Assembly (NCBI GenBank): GCA_003402745.1
Contig: QQND01000001.1
Location: 26,619-90,618, forward strand
DNA: 64,000 bases
Direction of reading: 5' to 3'
Source: Verrucomicrobiota bacterium
Lineage (GTDB): Bacteria; Verrucomicrobiota; Verrucomicrobiia; Chthoniobacterales; Chthoniobacteraceae
A program made the position numbers and the translations under genes. The notes beneath the pieces were generated by a model. It was not told where the DNA came from. It made no database searches and worked only from the letters and a program-made list of their open reading frames with translations. Shown in pieces: positions 12,690 through 21,914 of the stretch. The number at the start of each line of letters is the position of its first letter. Within the stretch, counting starts at the first letter, position 1.

Positions 12690-13322
12690 CTACCGCGTGA
12701 TCCAGCGGATGTCGTCAAACCGGATGAGGGTTCCTGAATAGGGGCTGCCCCACAGGGCGCCTCGCCCGGGCGTGACCTCCGCAGCAACCGCCCAAAGCAC
12801 TTGGGCCTCCAGCGGCGCGCTCGTTCCCTCTGACCATGCACGGCCCTCTACCAGCCAGCCGCCGTCCTTCTTTGAGAGACTCAGCCGAAGCCAGGTCCAT
12901 GCGCCCGACTGCCACGTGAATGGAACTCCCACGAGCGCGTCGTCGCCCTTGTAGATTTCCAACTGGCCCTTACCCGGGCTAACCTGGAGTCGGTATCCAC
13001 CCGCCCCCCTCAAACTGAGTCCGAAAGTGGGGAATTTACGTCCCTGCTTGGTGCCAAAGAAGCGCGCTTCCAGCGAACCGGGATCGCCGTTCGATGGACC
13101 GAAGAGCGCGCCGAAGGTGTCCAAGGGCGAGCCGGGGAGCTCCAGAAAGTGCTCACTGCCATCGACAGCCACTCCGAATTCACCTGCAAGAGCCAAAAAC
13201 TCTTTGGGCAGCGGACCCGAAGATAGAGCGTTGAAGTTCTGTTCAAAAAGAACCGTTTCAGAGGCGCCGGCGCCCGTCAGTAGCAGCAAGGAGAACGCAG
13301 TGGAGAGCAGTCGATGTTTCAT
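12690..13322 (-). CDS. Secreted protein of unknown function, possible lectin-like fold
   Basis: Signal peptide MKHRLLSTAFSLLLLTGAGASE from internal Met; body resembles concanavalin-like FNALSSGPLPKEFLALAGEFGV. Confidence 0.65.
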   Translation of the reverse strand: MKHRLLSTAFSLLLLTGAGASETVLFEQNFNALSSGPLPKEFLALAGEFGVAVDGSEHFLELPGSPLDTFGALFGPSNGDPGSLEARFFGTKQGRKFPTFGLSLRGAGGYRLQVSPGKGQLEIYKGDDALVGVPFTWQSGAWTWLRLSLSKKDGGWLVEGRAWSEGTSAPLEAQVLWAVAAEVTPGRGALWGSPYSGTLIRFDDIRWITR

Positions 13323-13467
13323 GAAAGGACGTAAATTCGGATTCGTCTGGATACAGCAGTCAGCCTTTTGAAGAGGCTTTCCGCAATCGTGGTTAAGCAG
13401 ACTGCCACAGACGCCAACAGGAACAATCCCCCTGAAACCCCTTTCTTGGATAGATAGATTCATTCCT

Positions 13468-14919
13468 TCAGCCTAAAAGACTGCGGGCGGACTGCTCCAC
13501 GGCGCCCTTGGACTGGGACCTGCGCTCGTTTTCTATTTTGCGATACAACGTTGCCGTCGAAATTCCAAGCATGTGCGCAGCCCGCTCCCGGATTCCTTCG
13601 TTGAAAAGTAACGTCTCTTCGATAAATCGGCGTTCCACCGTGGACAGGACATATTCAAGTGATTTCCCGATAGGGAGCAGTACTGAATTCAGATCCACTT
13701 CCCCTCCCCCTTCCACAAAGGCAAGTGGCAAAGTCCGCGTGAAACTGCTGTCCTGCACGTGCGAGGGAAGATCTCGCATTTGAATCAGCCCATGGTCGCA
13801 AAGAACACACGCTCGCTCCATTGCGTTTTCCAGTTCTCTCACATTTCCCGGCCAGTCGTACGAACAGAGCGCGTGCGATGCAGCTCCATCGATCTGGGCG
13901 TATTCTCCCCGGCTCCTCCCGTAGGAATGTTTCCTGAGAAAATGTTCCACCAAGAGCGGAATGTCATCGGCACGCTGGCGCAGCGCCGGAATTTCTAACT
14001 GTATGACAGCAAGTCTGTAATACAAATCCTGCCGAAATCCGCCCGTTTTCAGTTTATCGTGCAGCGGCTCATTTGTGGCAGCCAAAACCCGCACGTGGAT
14101 CGGGGTCGTGCGGTTGTCGCCAACCCTTCTAACGGTGCGCTCTTGCAATACGCGCAGGAGTTTTGTCTGCAGCAAAGGTGCCATCGAATTGATCTCGTCC
14201 AAGAAAACAGTCCCGCCCTCAGCCTCCTCAAAAAGACCAACCTTGTCCTGAACTGCTCCAGTGAAGGCGCCCTTCTTGTGACCGAACAGTTCGCTTTCCA
14301 AAAGATTTTCGGGAAGTGCAGAGCAATTGATCGCGACAAAGGGCTTTGCCTTCCGCTCCGACTTAAAGTGCAATGCTCTTGCGACAAGCTCTTTCCCAGT
14401 TCCACTCTCCCCCCCAATTAAAATCGTCGAGTCAGTGTTGGCGACTTTTTCAATCAGGCCAAAGACCTCCCGCATCCGAGGAGACTTACCGATGATATTC
14501 TCAAAACGCAGATGCTCCCTGGCTCCTGAGGCATTGTGCTGCTGTCCCTCGACTGAGGCATTTTCGTCCAGCGACCGACGTACCACGGCCAAAAACTCAT
14601 CCACTTTGAATGGCTTGAGCACGTAATCAAAGGCTCCTGCTCTCATGCCCTGCACGACGACCTCAAGCTGCTTGCTGGCACTGATCAGGACAACAGGAAC
14701 CTGAGGAAGCAACGCCCGCGCGGCGTGTAAAACATCAATGCCGCTCACCCCCTCCATTAGCACGTCTGTGATAATCAATTCAGGCGCATGCCCACGCATA
14801 AACTCCAAGGCACGAGCACCTGAAGTGTAGGGAATAGGCGTGTGTCCAGCCTGGACGCAAAGATCAGAGATGACCTGCACCATCGCAGGGTCATCATCAA
14901 TGATTAGTACACGAGCCAT
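13468..14919 (-). CDS. NtrC-family sigma-54-dependent response regulator (REC-AAA-Fis HTH)
   Basis: MARVLIIDDDPAMVQ REC, GESGTGKE Walker A, GAFTGA loop, C-term AAHMLGISTATLYRKI HTH; start at internal Met. Confidence 0.95.
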   Translation of the reverse strand: MARVLIIDDDPAMVQVISDLCVQAGHTPIPYTSGARALEFMRGHAPELIITDVLMEGVSGIDVLHAARALLPQVPVVLISASKQLEVVVQGMRAGAFDYVLKPFKVDEFLAVVRRSLDENASVEGQQHNASGAREHLRFENIIGKSPRMREVFGLIEKVANTDSTILIGGESGTGKELVARALHFKSERKAKPFVAINCSALPENLLESELFGHKKGAFTGAVQDKVGLFEEAEGGTVFLDEINSMAPLLQTKLLRVLQERTVRRVGDNRTTPIHVRVLAATNEPLHDKLKTGGFRQDLYYRLAVIQLEIPALRQRADDIPLLVEHFLRKHSYGRSRGEYAQIDGAASHALCSYDWPGNVRELENAMERACVLCDHGLIQMRDLPSHVQDSSFTRTLPLAFVEGGGEVDLNSVLLPIGKSLEYVLSTVERRFIEETLLFNEGIRERAAHMLGISTATLYRKIENERRSQSKGAVEQSARSLLG

Positions 14920-15042
14920 CGAACTTTGGGGGTTCCAGCTAAGATTTTCAAAGGTCGGGGGTGTTCTTTGATTGCAAACTTCTCTCAAAAAAAACCCGGG
15001 GAAGCAAAATAGAAAAACATCGCCCTCCACCCCCAAGTTTCC

Positions 15043-15061
15043 ATTATATTGTGTAAACACA
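15043..15061 (-). promoter_or_regulatory. Putative promoter/operator upstream of the sigma-54 regulator
   Basis: Minus strand reads TGTGTttACACAATATAATGG: inverted repeat TGTGT-N2-ACACA directly upstream of a TATAAT box, about 125-140 bp before the start at 14919. Confidence 0.4.
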
Positions 15062-15075
15062 TTATTTTAAACATT

Positions 15076-15630
15076 TTACGGCTCAAAAAGACCAACGGCG
15101 CGCAGGGTTCCTTTTTTCCATTCCAAAAGTTCCACCGTCACCGGATAAGCGGTTTCCCTGTAAGCGCTCCAAACCAGTCCCGAATATTTTGAGACATCGG
15201 AGGCGAGTTGAGGAAAAACAAAGGCGCGGCTACGGCTCGGGACGGCGAGAAGGAGCACATCACCAAGAGTTTCTTGGAACTTTTCGCCAAATTCAGGAGC
15301 GAGTACTCCGGATGACACAAGCCCCTCATCACTAGTTATTTCTGCGTATTCGATAACCATTCGTTTGTCCCGTTTGAAGTGGACCTGCAGCTTCTGAAAA
15401 TCTCCAGAGTTTGCCCCTCTCGCCTTCGTTTCAAACATCGGCCAATTCAGGCGCAACAGTCCCCACCGCTTGCGATCAAACGCTTTCAATTGGCTGCCAT
15501 CCCAGTACCCGGCAACCCTGACAGTGCGTTGCGCATTTTCAACGGGAGCGGATATGGGAGCTCCCATGAATTTCGCCTCCAGCCAGACCCGCAGATCCTC
15601 TTCAGCCGCACCAGCGCACCCGGTCGCCAT
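15076..15630 (-). CDS. Hypothetical exported protein
   Basis: Only the C-terminal half of the 377-aa ORF looks coding (upstream part is antisense to ruvA); begins MATGCAGAAEEDLRVWLEAKFMGAP; the start is uncertain. Confidence 0.6.
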   Translation of the reverse strand: MATGCAGAAEEDLRVWLEAKFMGAPISAPVENAQRTVRVAGYWDGSQLKAFDRKRWGLLRLNWPMFETKARGANSGDFQKLQVHFKRDKRMVIEYAEITSDEGLVSSGVLAPEFGEKFQETLGDVLLLAVPSRSRAFVFPQLASDVSKYSGLVWSAYRETAYPVTVELLEWKKGTLRAVGLFEP

Positions 15631-15690
15631 AAGTAAGAAGCATGCCCATGCCGCTTGCCTTCCGCGGGTAGGCGCGAAATGCTGACGGGC

Positions 15691-16299
15691 ATGATCACCT
15701 TTTTGGAAGGCATTCTTGTAGAGGCATACCCCACCCACGTGGTTTTGAATGTGCATGGGGTCGGATACCACGTTTCTATTCCACTCTCCAGCTATGACCG
15801 TCTTCCCGCCGTGGGTGCGAAGTTTCATATGCTGACTCACCTCCAAATCCGCGAGGATGCGCACGTTCTTTTTGGCTTTGCCACGACCCCGGAACGCGAC
15901 TTGTTTCGAATGCTCATCCATCATGTTTCTGGCATCGGTCCGAAAACGGCACTGGATGTTTTGAGCGGCGTTTCCGTGATGAGTTTTAAGAGCGCCGTTG
16001 TCGCAGGCGACGCCAAGTCGCTCTCGCAGGTGAAAGGGATTGGGAAAAAAACGGCTGAGCGTATCATTGTCGAACTCAAGGACAAAGTCGGAGTCGCTGC
16101 GGCTTGGGAAGCCGCGTCGGCCACCCACGCGCCGGCGCCGCGCGAGATGGAAATGAACGATGCGATGCTCGCCCTCATCGCCCTCGGCTACAAACAAGTG
16201 GATGCCCACAAAGCCATCAAGGCAGTCACAGAGAAACGGCCTGCCGAGGAAATTCCCTCGGATGAATTACTCCGGGAAGCCCTCAAGCGCCTCGCTTAA
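15691..16299 (+). CDS. ruvA: Holliday junction branch migration protein RuvA
   Basis: MITFLEGILVEAYPTHVVLNVHGVGYHVSIPL, HVSGIGPKTALDVLSG, VKGIGKKTAERIIVELKDK; ATG chosen at 15691. Confidence 0.97.
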   Translation: MITFLEGILVEAYPTHVVLNVHGVGYHVSIPLSSYDRLPAVGAKFHMLTHLQIREDAHVLFGFATTPERDLFRMLIHHVSGIGPKTALDVLSGVSVMSFKSAVVAGDAKSLSQVKGIGKKTAERIIVELKDKVGVAAAWEAASATHAPAPREMEMNDAMLALIALGYKQVDAHKAIKAVTEKRPAEEIPSDELLREALKRLA

Positions 16300-17624
16300 T
16301 GACGGAACAAAACGCCCCCTTGGCACAGCTCCAGGCTGCGCTTCCAGAATCCGGCCTTTTTGCGGGAAAGACCTGGCGATTTTCCCCCCAGGCGTTTCCG
16401 CTGACTGATGCGCTTCACGCCGAATTACTTTCGCTGGGAGAACGCTTGTGGGCTTTCCAAAGGGCATGTAACGACCTCTACGCTCTATCCGCCTCGGGTC
16501 GCCAGCCCGCCTGGGTTGCGGAACTCTTGGACCGGGGCAAACCTCCAGAATTGGTCGAGTTCAGCCGCGCAAAGGCTTTTCGAAACCAGGTTCCGCAGGT
16601 GCTGCGCCCGGACGTGATTCTGACTGAAGACGGCTTCGTTTTAAGCGAACTCGATTCGGTTCCGGGAGGGATCGGCCTGACGGCATGGCTCAACGCAACC
16701 TACGCGGAGGCGGGTGCAGAGGTTCTTGGCGGGGCTTCCGGAATGCTGGAGGGCTTTGCGGGCATTGCACCTGGAGGGGATATTCTGATCTCCCGCGAAG
16801 CAGACACTTACCGTCCTGAAATGGAATGGGTTGCCTCCCGGACAGGACACCGTGTGTGTGCCGCTGAGGGTTACGGTGCGCGTACTGACAAGCGCAGGGA
16901 AGTGTACCGTTTCTTTGAACTCTTCGACCTCGAAAACATTCCCGAGGTTGCTTCGCTCCAGAGCGCAGCTCTGCAGGGCGAGCTCACTGTGACGCCCCCC
17001 TTCAAGCCGTATTTGGAAGAAAAACTTTGGTTCGCTCTATTCTGGATACGTCCGCTGCGCAGCTATTGGCGCAGAGCTCTCACGGACCGAAATTTTCTGG
17101 CGCTGCAAAAAGTGATTCCTAAATCTTGGGTTCTGGATCCGCAGCCCCTTCCCCCTCACGCGGAGCTGCCCGGGTTGGGAATCCACGATTTCAGCGAGTT
17201 GGGTGACTTTAGCCAGAAGGAACGGGAACTGGTCATCAAGGCCAGCGGGTTTTCAGAGCTTGCCTGGGGGGCACGCAGCGTCGTCATTGGTTCAGATGAA
17301 CCACAAATATCTTGGAAAACCTCTGTTTTCCAGGCTCTTAAAGCATTTCCGAAGCAGCCGCACATTTTACAGCGCTTCCACAAGGCACGACTCTTCCAAC
17401 ACACGGTGTACGACCCGGTGAGCGGCGACGTACACCCTTTTCCCTGCCGAGTCCGGCTTTGTCCGTACTACTTTTCCCCGCAGAACCAGCCGAAGCTCGC
17501 TGGGGCGCTGGCAACGCTCTGTCCCCCGGACAAAAAGATCCTCCATGGCATGAAGGATGCCGTACTGGTCCCTGCAAGCATCGCTTCCACTGGCTGGACG
17601 CGGGCCGGTGGCCCGCTAAGCTGA
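16299..17624 (+). CDS. Conserved hypothetical protein, ATP-grasp-like
   Basis: Start overlaps ruvA stop; LSELDSVPGGIGLTAWLNATY, VIKASGFSELAWGARSVVIG and HILQRFHKARLF resemble circularly permuted ATP-grasp enzymes. Confidence 0.6.
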   Translation: MTEQNAPLAQLQAALPESGLFAGKTWRFSPQAFPLTDALHAELLSLGERLWAFQRACNDLYALSASGRQPAWVAELLDRGKPPELVEFSRAKAFRNQVPQVLRPDVILTEDGFVLSELDSVPGGIGLTAWLNATYAEAGAEVLGGASGMLEGFAGIAPGGDILISREADTYRPEMEWVASRTGHRVCAAEGYGARTDKRREVYRFFELFDLENIPEVASLQSAALQGELTVTPPFKPYLEEKLWFALFWIRPLRSYWRRALTDRNFLALQKVIPKSWVLDPQPLPPHAELPGLGIHDFSELGDFSQKERELVIKASGFSELAWGARSVVIGSDEPQISWKTSVFQALKAFPKQPHILQRFHKARLFQHTVYDPVSGDVHPFPCRVRLCPYYFSPQNQPKLAGALATLCPPDKKILHGMKDAVLVPASIASTGWTRAGGPLS

Positions 17625-17629
17625 GCTCA

Positions 17630-18082
17630 GTGCACTCCACCTCCAGCATCCTCATTCAAGCGCCTCGCGAGAGAATTTTCGAAACCGTCTGTCAATTACT
17701 ACGGTGGCCGGATTTTCTGCCCCATTACCGCTTCGTGCGTGCGCTTCAGCCCGTGTCAGGCGCACGCGAAGGATGGACGAGCCTCCACATGGCAGCGGCG
17801 GGCGGGTGGTTTCCCGTGGCTTGGAAAGCAAGCTTTCGAGCGGACACCGACCTGCTGGAGCTTCACTTTGAACACACGGCCGCTTTCACAAAAGGCATGC
17901 AGGTAGTCTGGACGCTAACACAAACTCCTGAAGGGACGCTGGTTGAAATACTCCATAAACTGAGTTTCAGAGTGCCCGGCCTGGGGGGTTTCATCGAACC
18001 GCTACTGCAGCACGGCTTCATTGAGCCTGTGGCAAAAAAAACACTGGCCACCTTCAAGTCGCTTCTCGAGAGCCGGCCATGA
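17630..18082 (+). CDS. SRPBCC (START/cyclase-like) family protein
   Basis: In-frame GTG at 17630; VHSTSSILIQAPRERIFETVCQLLRWPDFLPHYRFVRAL is typical SRPBCC N-terminus. Confidence 0.8.
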   Translation: MHSTSSILIQAPRERIFETVCQLLRWPDFLPHYRFVRALQPVSGAREGWTSLHMAAAGGWFPVAWKASFRADTDLLELHFEHTAAFTKGMQVVWTLTQTPEGTLVEILHKLSFRVPGLGGFIEPLLQHGFIEPVAKKTLATFKSLLESRP

Positions 18083-19338
18083 ACTACCAAACATCTGCAA
18101 AAGTCCGTCGGGCCGTCATCACAGGACTTGGCCCGATCACCGCAGTGGGTCTTGGTAAAACCGACCTTTGGCGCGCTCTGCTCGAGGGGCGCAGTGGAAT
18201 CCGCCCCGTGAGTTTTTTTGATCCGGCATCCTATCATGCCAAACATTCCGCCGAAATTAGAGACTGGAACCCCAAGAACTTTTTCCCGCCCCATCGGCTC
18301 AAAAGACTGGATCGATACGCGCAATTTGCGGTGGCGTCTGCACTTCTCGCCTTGGAAGACGCGGGGCTTTCTTGGAGCGCTCAAAAGCCTCAGGACCGAG
18401 TCGGGGTTTCTTTTGGCACGGCTTTGGGTGGGATTGCCAATGCGGAAAAAGAGCACACAGCATTTCTTGCGGGCGGCCCAAAGGCGGTCAGCCAAACCCT
18501 TGCACTGACGGTTTTTGGCGGCTCTGCACATTCCAACATAGCCATGGAATGCGGCTTCCGCGGACCGGGGACAACGAACTCAAACTCCTGTTCCAGCGGC
18601 GCCGTCGCCGTGGCTGACGCGCTGCGTTTCATTCGGGAGGATCGCGCCGATGTCATCATCGCAGGCGCCGCTGAAGCACCGTTATGTCCATTAACTTTTG
18701 GGGCGTTTGACTTCATTAAAACCATGAGTCGATGGCAGGGTGACCCTCCCGAATTTGCGTGCAGACCTTTCGATCTTTCGCGGCAAGGGTTTGTGATGGG
18801 GGAAGGAGCGGCAAGCCTCGTGATTGAAGAGTACGAGCATGCTCTCAGGCGCGGCGCCCACATCTATGCAGAAGTCTTGGGCTGGGGGTTGAGTAACGAA
18901 GCCTTCCACATGACCTCTCCCCTTCCCGGAGGCGCGGCAGTAATCCGATGCATGAAAGAAACGCTTGATGATGCAGGACTTGAAACACCCGATGTGGATT
19001 ATATAAACGCCCATGCGAGCGGCACGCAAATGAATGATTCCAACGAATCCTCCTGTATCAGCGCCGTGTTTGGAGCAGCACCGCCTCCAGTGAGCGGCAC
19101 GAAAGCCATTACAGGGCATCCCCTGGGAGCGACCGCCGCCATCGAAACGGTTCTTTGCGCGCTTGCGATCCAGCATCAGATGCTCCCCCCCACGCTCCAT
19201 TTTCAAACGCCAGATCCGGCCTGCTCTTTGGACATCGTACCGAACATAGCCCGACCTGCAAAGATCAGGAATGTGCTGAACAACGCCTTTGGCTTCGGAG
19301 GAATTAACGCCTGTATCGCTCTCGGCGCGCCCTGTTGA
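18079..19338 (+). CDS. Beta-ketoacyl-ACP synthase (KAS II / type II PKS-like)
   Basis: VITGLGPITAVGLG, NSCSSGAVAVADALR (Cys), NAHASGTQMND (His), TGHPLGATAAIE (His): Cys-His-His triad; ATGA overlap with upstream gene. Confidence 0.93.
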   Translation: MNYQTSAKVRRAVITGLGPITAVGLGKTDLWRALLEGRSGIRPVSFFDPASYHAKHSAEIRDWNPKNFFPPHRLKRLDRYAQFAVASALLALEDAGLSWSAQKPQDRVGVSFGTALGGIANAEKEHTAFLAGGPKAVSQTLALTVFGGSAHSNIAMECGFRGPGTTNSNSCSSGAVAVADALRFIREDRADVIIAGAAEAPLCPLTFGAFDFIKTMSRWQGDPPEFACRPFDLSRQGFVMGEGAASLVIEEYEHALRRGAHIYAEVLGWGLSNEAFHMTSPLPGGAAVIRCMKETLDDAGLETPDVDYINAHASGTQMNDSNESSCISAVFGAAPPPVSGTKAITGHPLGATAAIETVLCALAIQHQMLPPTLHFQTPDPACSLDIVPNIARPAKIRNVLNNAFGFGGINACIALGAPC

Positions 19339-19429
19339 GAATCGTTGAAGAACGGGTACCCTCGCCAAAAAATGGGGGAAGTGCGGTGGCACAGCTTTTC
19401 TTTCCGCAGCTTTTGCATACAATCATCGG

Positions 19430-20251
19430 ATGCTGCACAAACCCGAGAGCGCACTAATTATTGTTGGACACGGCTCTACCGTGAATCCGGACTCCAGCGC
19501 GCCCACCTTTGACCACGCCGAAGCAATCCTGCGGCAGGGCTCTTTTGGGGAAGTGCACTGCGCGTTTTGGAAGGAGGAACCGAGCCTGCGGCAAGTCCTG
19601 CACATGGTCGACCGTGAGGACGTCTACATCGTTCCCAACTTCATCAGCGAAGGCTACTTCACCAGAACCGTAATTCCCCGCGAATTGGAGCTTACAGGAC
19701 CACTCACTCACCGCGATGGACGCCTTCTCAAATACTGCGAACCTGTGGGCAACCACGAGCGGATGTGCGAGCTGCTTTTAAAGCGGGCAGCCGAAGTCGC
19801 ACCGGGTGTCCCGACAAAGGACTGCAGTCTTCTCATCGTGGGCCATGGAACGAACCTCAACGATAATTCGGCATTCGCGGCCAAACGCGAGGTAGACCGA
19901 ATCCGTGACACGGGCCTCTACGGCGAAGTGTTCAACACGTACATGGAAGAGGCCCCCCTTGTGAACGAATGGGATTCTTACACCACCTGCCCGAATGTGG
20001 TTGTCGTACCGTTTTTCATCGCAGATGGCCTCCATTCTTACCAGGACATTCCGGTGCTACTGGGCATCGAGCAGGACACGGGATTGGCGGCAAGCCAGCG
20101 GGACATTTTTCGTCAAAATCCTTATCACCTGCGCGGAAGGACCTTATATTATGCAAGCGCGATCGGAACAGAGCCTCTATTTGGCGAGCTGATTCTGGAC
20201 CAAGCCGCACTCTTCGACCGCCAGCACTCCAACGCCACCCTATCCGCTTGA
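19430..20251 (+). CDS. CbiX-type sirohydrochlorin cobaltochelatase family protein, two CbiX-like halves
   Basis: ALIIVGHGSTVNPDSSAPTFDHAE and second LLIVGHGTNLNDNSAFAAKREVDRI; VVVVPFFIADGLHSYQDIP. Confidence 0.88.
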   Translation: MLHKPESALIIVGHGSTVNPDSSAPTFDHAEAILRQGSFGEVHCAFWKEEPSLRQVLHMVDREDVYIVPNFISEGYFTRTVIPRELELTGPLTHRDGRLLKYCEPVGNHERMCELLLKRAAEVAPGVPTKDCSLLIVGHGTNLNDNSAFAAKREVDRIRDTGLYGEVFNTYMEEAPLVNEWDSYTTCPNVVVVPFFIADGLHSYQDIPVLLGIEQDTGLAASQRDIFRQNPYHLRGRTLYYASAIGTEPLFGELILDQAALFDRQHSNATLSA

Positions 20252-20931
20252 AACGTAATCTCACCCAAGCCTTGGAATCCTGGATCGCCGCCGGATTCCG
20301 CTCGATCGGGCAAATCACGATCACCCCTCAGTCCAACGGAGGCTATGAATTGCGCCATGCCGAAGACTTAGGCCGGGAAGATCTCCATTTGCACACCTCC
20401 GCGGATGACGCCCGGGGGTTGTCCTTTTTCGATGATGCAAATGTGTATCGCCCGCTAAAGACCGCCCCAACCCTCAGGCACGGCTGGCGGCTGCTCGCAG
20501 GGACTGCGGGCGAGCTGCGTGCCGCTCTCGACCATTTTTATCCCTCCATGACAGCCTTGTGGCTCAGTTATTTAGAGGGTAAGTTGCCGCCCGTTCCTCT
20601 GCGCGAAACCCTGGGCCGACAGACTGGGATGTACGCCGCGACCAAACGCCTGTTGGATGACGAAGGCCAAGAGCTAGTGGGCAAGGCCTGTGCCGCCTCC
20701 GCCTGCACGAAGCGGATGTTGTGGCCTTTTTCTGAGAATCAGCCTCTCACTCAACTTCCGGCTGAGGACCTTTCCTGCGAACCGCGCGTCATGGCAGATG
20801 GTTCGCATCAAATCCCACTCCTCTGCCACGAAGCCTGCAATATTTTGGTGGCGGCTTGCCGCGAAGTCGTAAAAAAACGAGAACGCGCTCAATCCCCGCA
20901 GCCGAGCGCGGCTTCACCAGCCTCGCATTAG
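20248..20931 (+). CDS. DR2241-like 4Fe-4S protein
   Basis: TTG start overlapping the cbiX stop; C-terminal cysteine cluster GKACAASACTKRMLWPF...LLCHEACNILVAACREVVK; the DR2241 association with CbiX is recalled. Confidence 0.7.
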   Translation: MKRNLTQALESWIAAGFRSIGQITITPQSNGGYELRHAEDLGREDLHLHTSADDARGLSFFDDANVYRPLKTAPTLRHGWRLLAGTAGELRAALDHFYPSMTALWLSYLEGKLPPVPLRETLGRQTGMYAATKRLLDDEGQELVGKACAASACTKRMLWPFSENQPLTQLPAEDLSCEPRVMADGSHQIPLLCHEACNILVAACREVVKKRERAQSPQPSAASPASH

Positions 20932-20994
20932 GGGGATTACCCCCTGATGAAGCAGGAAACAGGGGCACGGAGGTGTCTGTGAATGAAAGGCTTC

Positions 20995-21777
20995 CTAACG
21001 GCCGCCAGTCTTTCCTGGACGAGACCTGAAGACCGTGGGGGCATCGGCTCTGATGAGCTCGCGAGGCTCTTCCCGTTTTTTGGGGGCACGGCCGGCCTTC
21101 AGATCTGCAACGTCTTTGGGAGAAAGCATGCGCCACATTCCAGCGCGCAATTTGTCGATGCGGATCGTTCCGATCCGGACGCGGCGAAGGTTCTCCACCT
21201 CGTAGCCGCAATCATAGAGCATCAGACGAATTTGGCGTTTAATGCCTTGGGTAAGGACAACACGCAGTTTGTTGGCGGCGACCTGTTCGATCTCCTCCAT
21301 TTTTGCCCTGCCGCCCTCGATGTAGAAGCCGTGCAGAAGCTTTTCCTTTTTTGAAGGGTCAAAGGTTTTGTCCAAGGTGACCTCATATTCCTTTTCAAAC
21401 TTGAATTTGGGATGGGTGAGGGACATGGAAAGTTCCCCGTCGTTGGTGACGATCAGCAAGCCCTCGCTTTCCATGTCCAGACGGCCCACGTGGTAGACGC
21501 GGGGCCAGTCGGTGGGCAGCAGGTCGAAAATCGTGCGCCGTTCCCGCTCATCAGAGGCCGTACATAAAAAGCCTCGTGGCTTGTAGAGGACCGCATGGAC
21601 GATTTCCTGGGGGGTGACGATTTTGCTCCCCACCTTGACGACGTCCCCGGGCGCCACCACTGTTCCCAAGTCTTCGATGACCTGTCCGTTGATTTTCACG
21701 CGCCCCTCCAAGATCAGGGTTTCCACGCTGCGCCTGGAGCCAAGTCCGGCGGCGGCTAAATAACGGTTGAGTCGCAT
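20995..21777 (-). CDS. 16S/23S rRNA pseudouridine synthase (RsuA/RluB family)
   Basis: S4 domain MRLNRYLAAAGLGSRRSVETLILEGRVKING; VGRLDMESEGLLIVTNDGELSMSLTHPKF; start moved to 21777. Confidence 0.95.
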   Translation of the reverse strand: MRLNRYLAAAGLGSRRSVETLILEGRVKINGQVIEDLGTVVAPGDVVKVGSKIVTPQEIVHAVLYKPRGFLCTASDERERRTIFDLLPTDWPRVYHVGRLDMESEGLLIVTNDGELSMSLTHPKFKFEKEYEVTLDKTFDPSKKEKLLHGFYIEGGRAKMEEIEQVAANKLRVVLTQGIKRQIRLMLYDCGYEVENLRRVRIGTIRIDKLRAGMWRMLSPKDVADLKAGRAPKKREEPRELIRADAPTVFRSRPGKTGGR

Positions 21778-21914
21778 GAGAAAATAAAAGGGCGGTTGAG
21801 AAGCAAGTATCGGCGAAAACTGTGCGGGGAGCAACCCTGAGGAAAACTGCCCAGTAACGTCTCGTTTACAATGGCCTTGTGAACGGCGTAGATTGGCGTT
21901 TATCCCGAGCCCCC

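Noticed and set aside
15634-16209. N-terminal half of the 377-aa minus ORF at 15076..16209
   Set aside because: Antisense to ruvA; real coding sequence probably begins near 15630.
20931-20944. ggggg-atta-ccccc hairpin after the DR2241-like gene as a terminator
   Set aside because: No T-run follows; stem only 5 bp.
21855-21885. Rex operator upstream of rex
   Set aside because: Only a TTGTGAA half-site is present; no matching TTCACAA arm.
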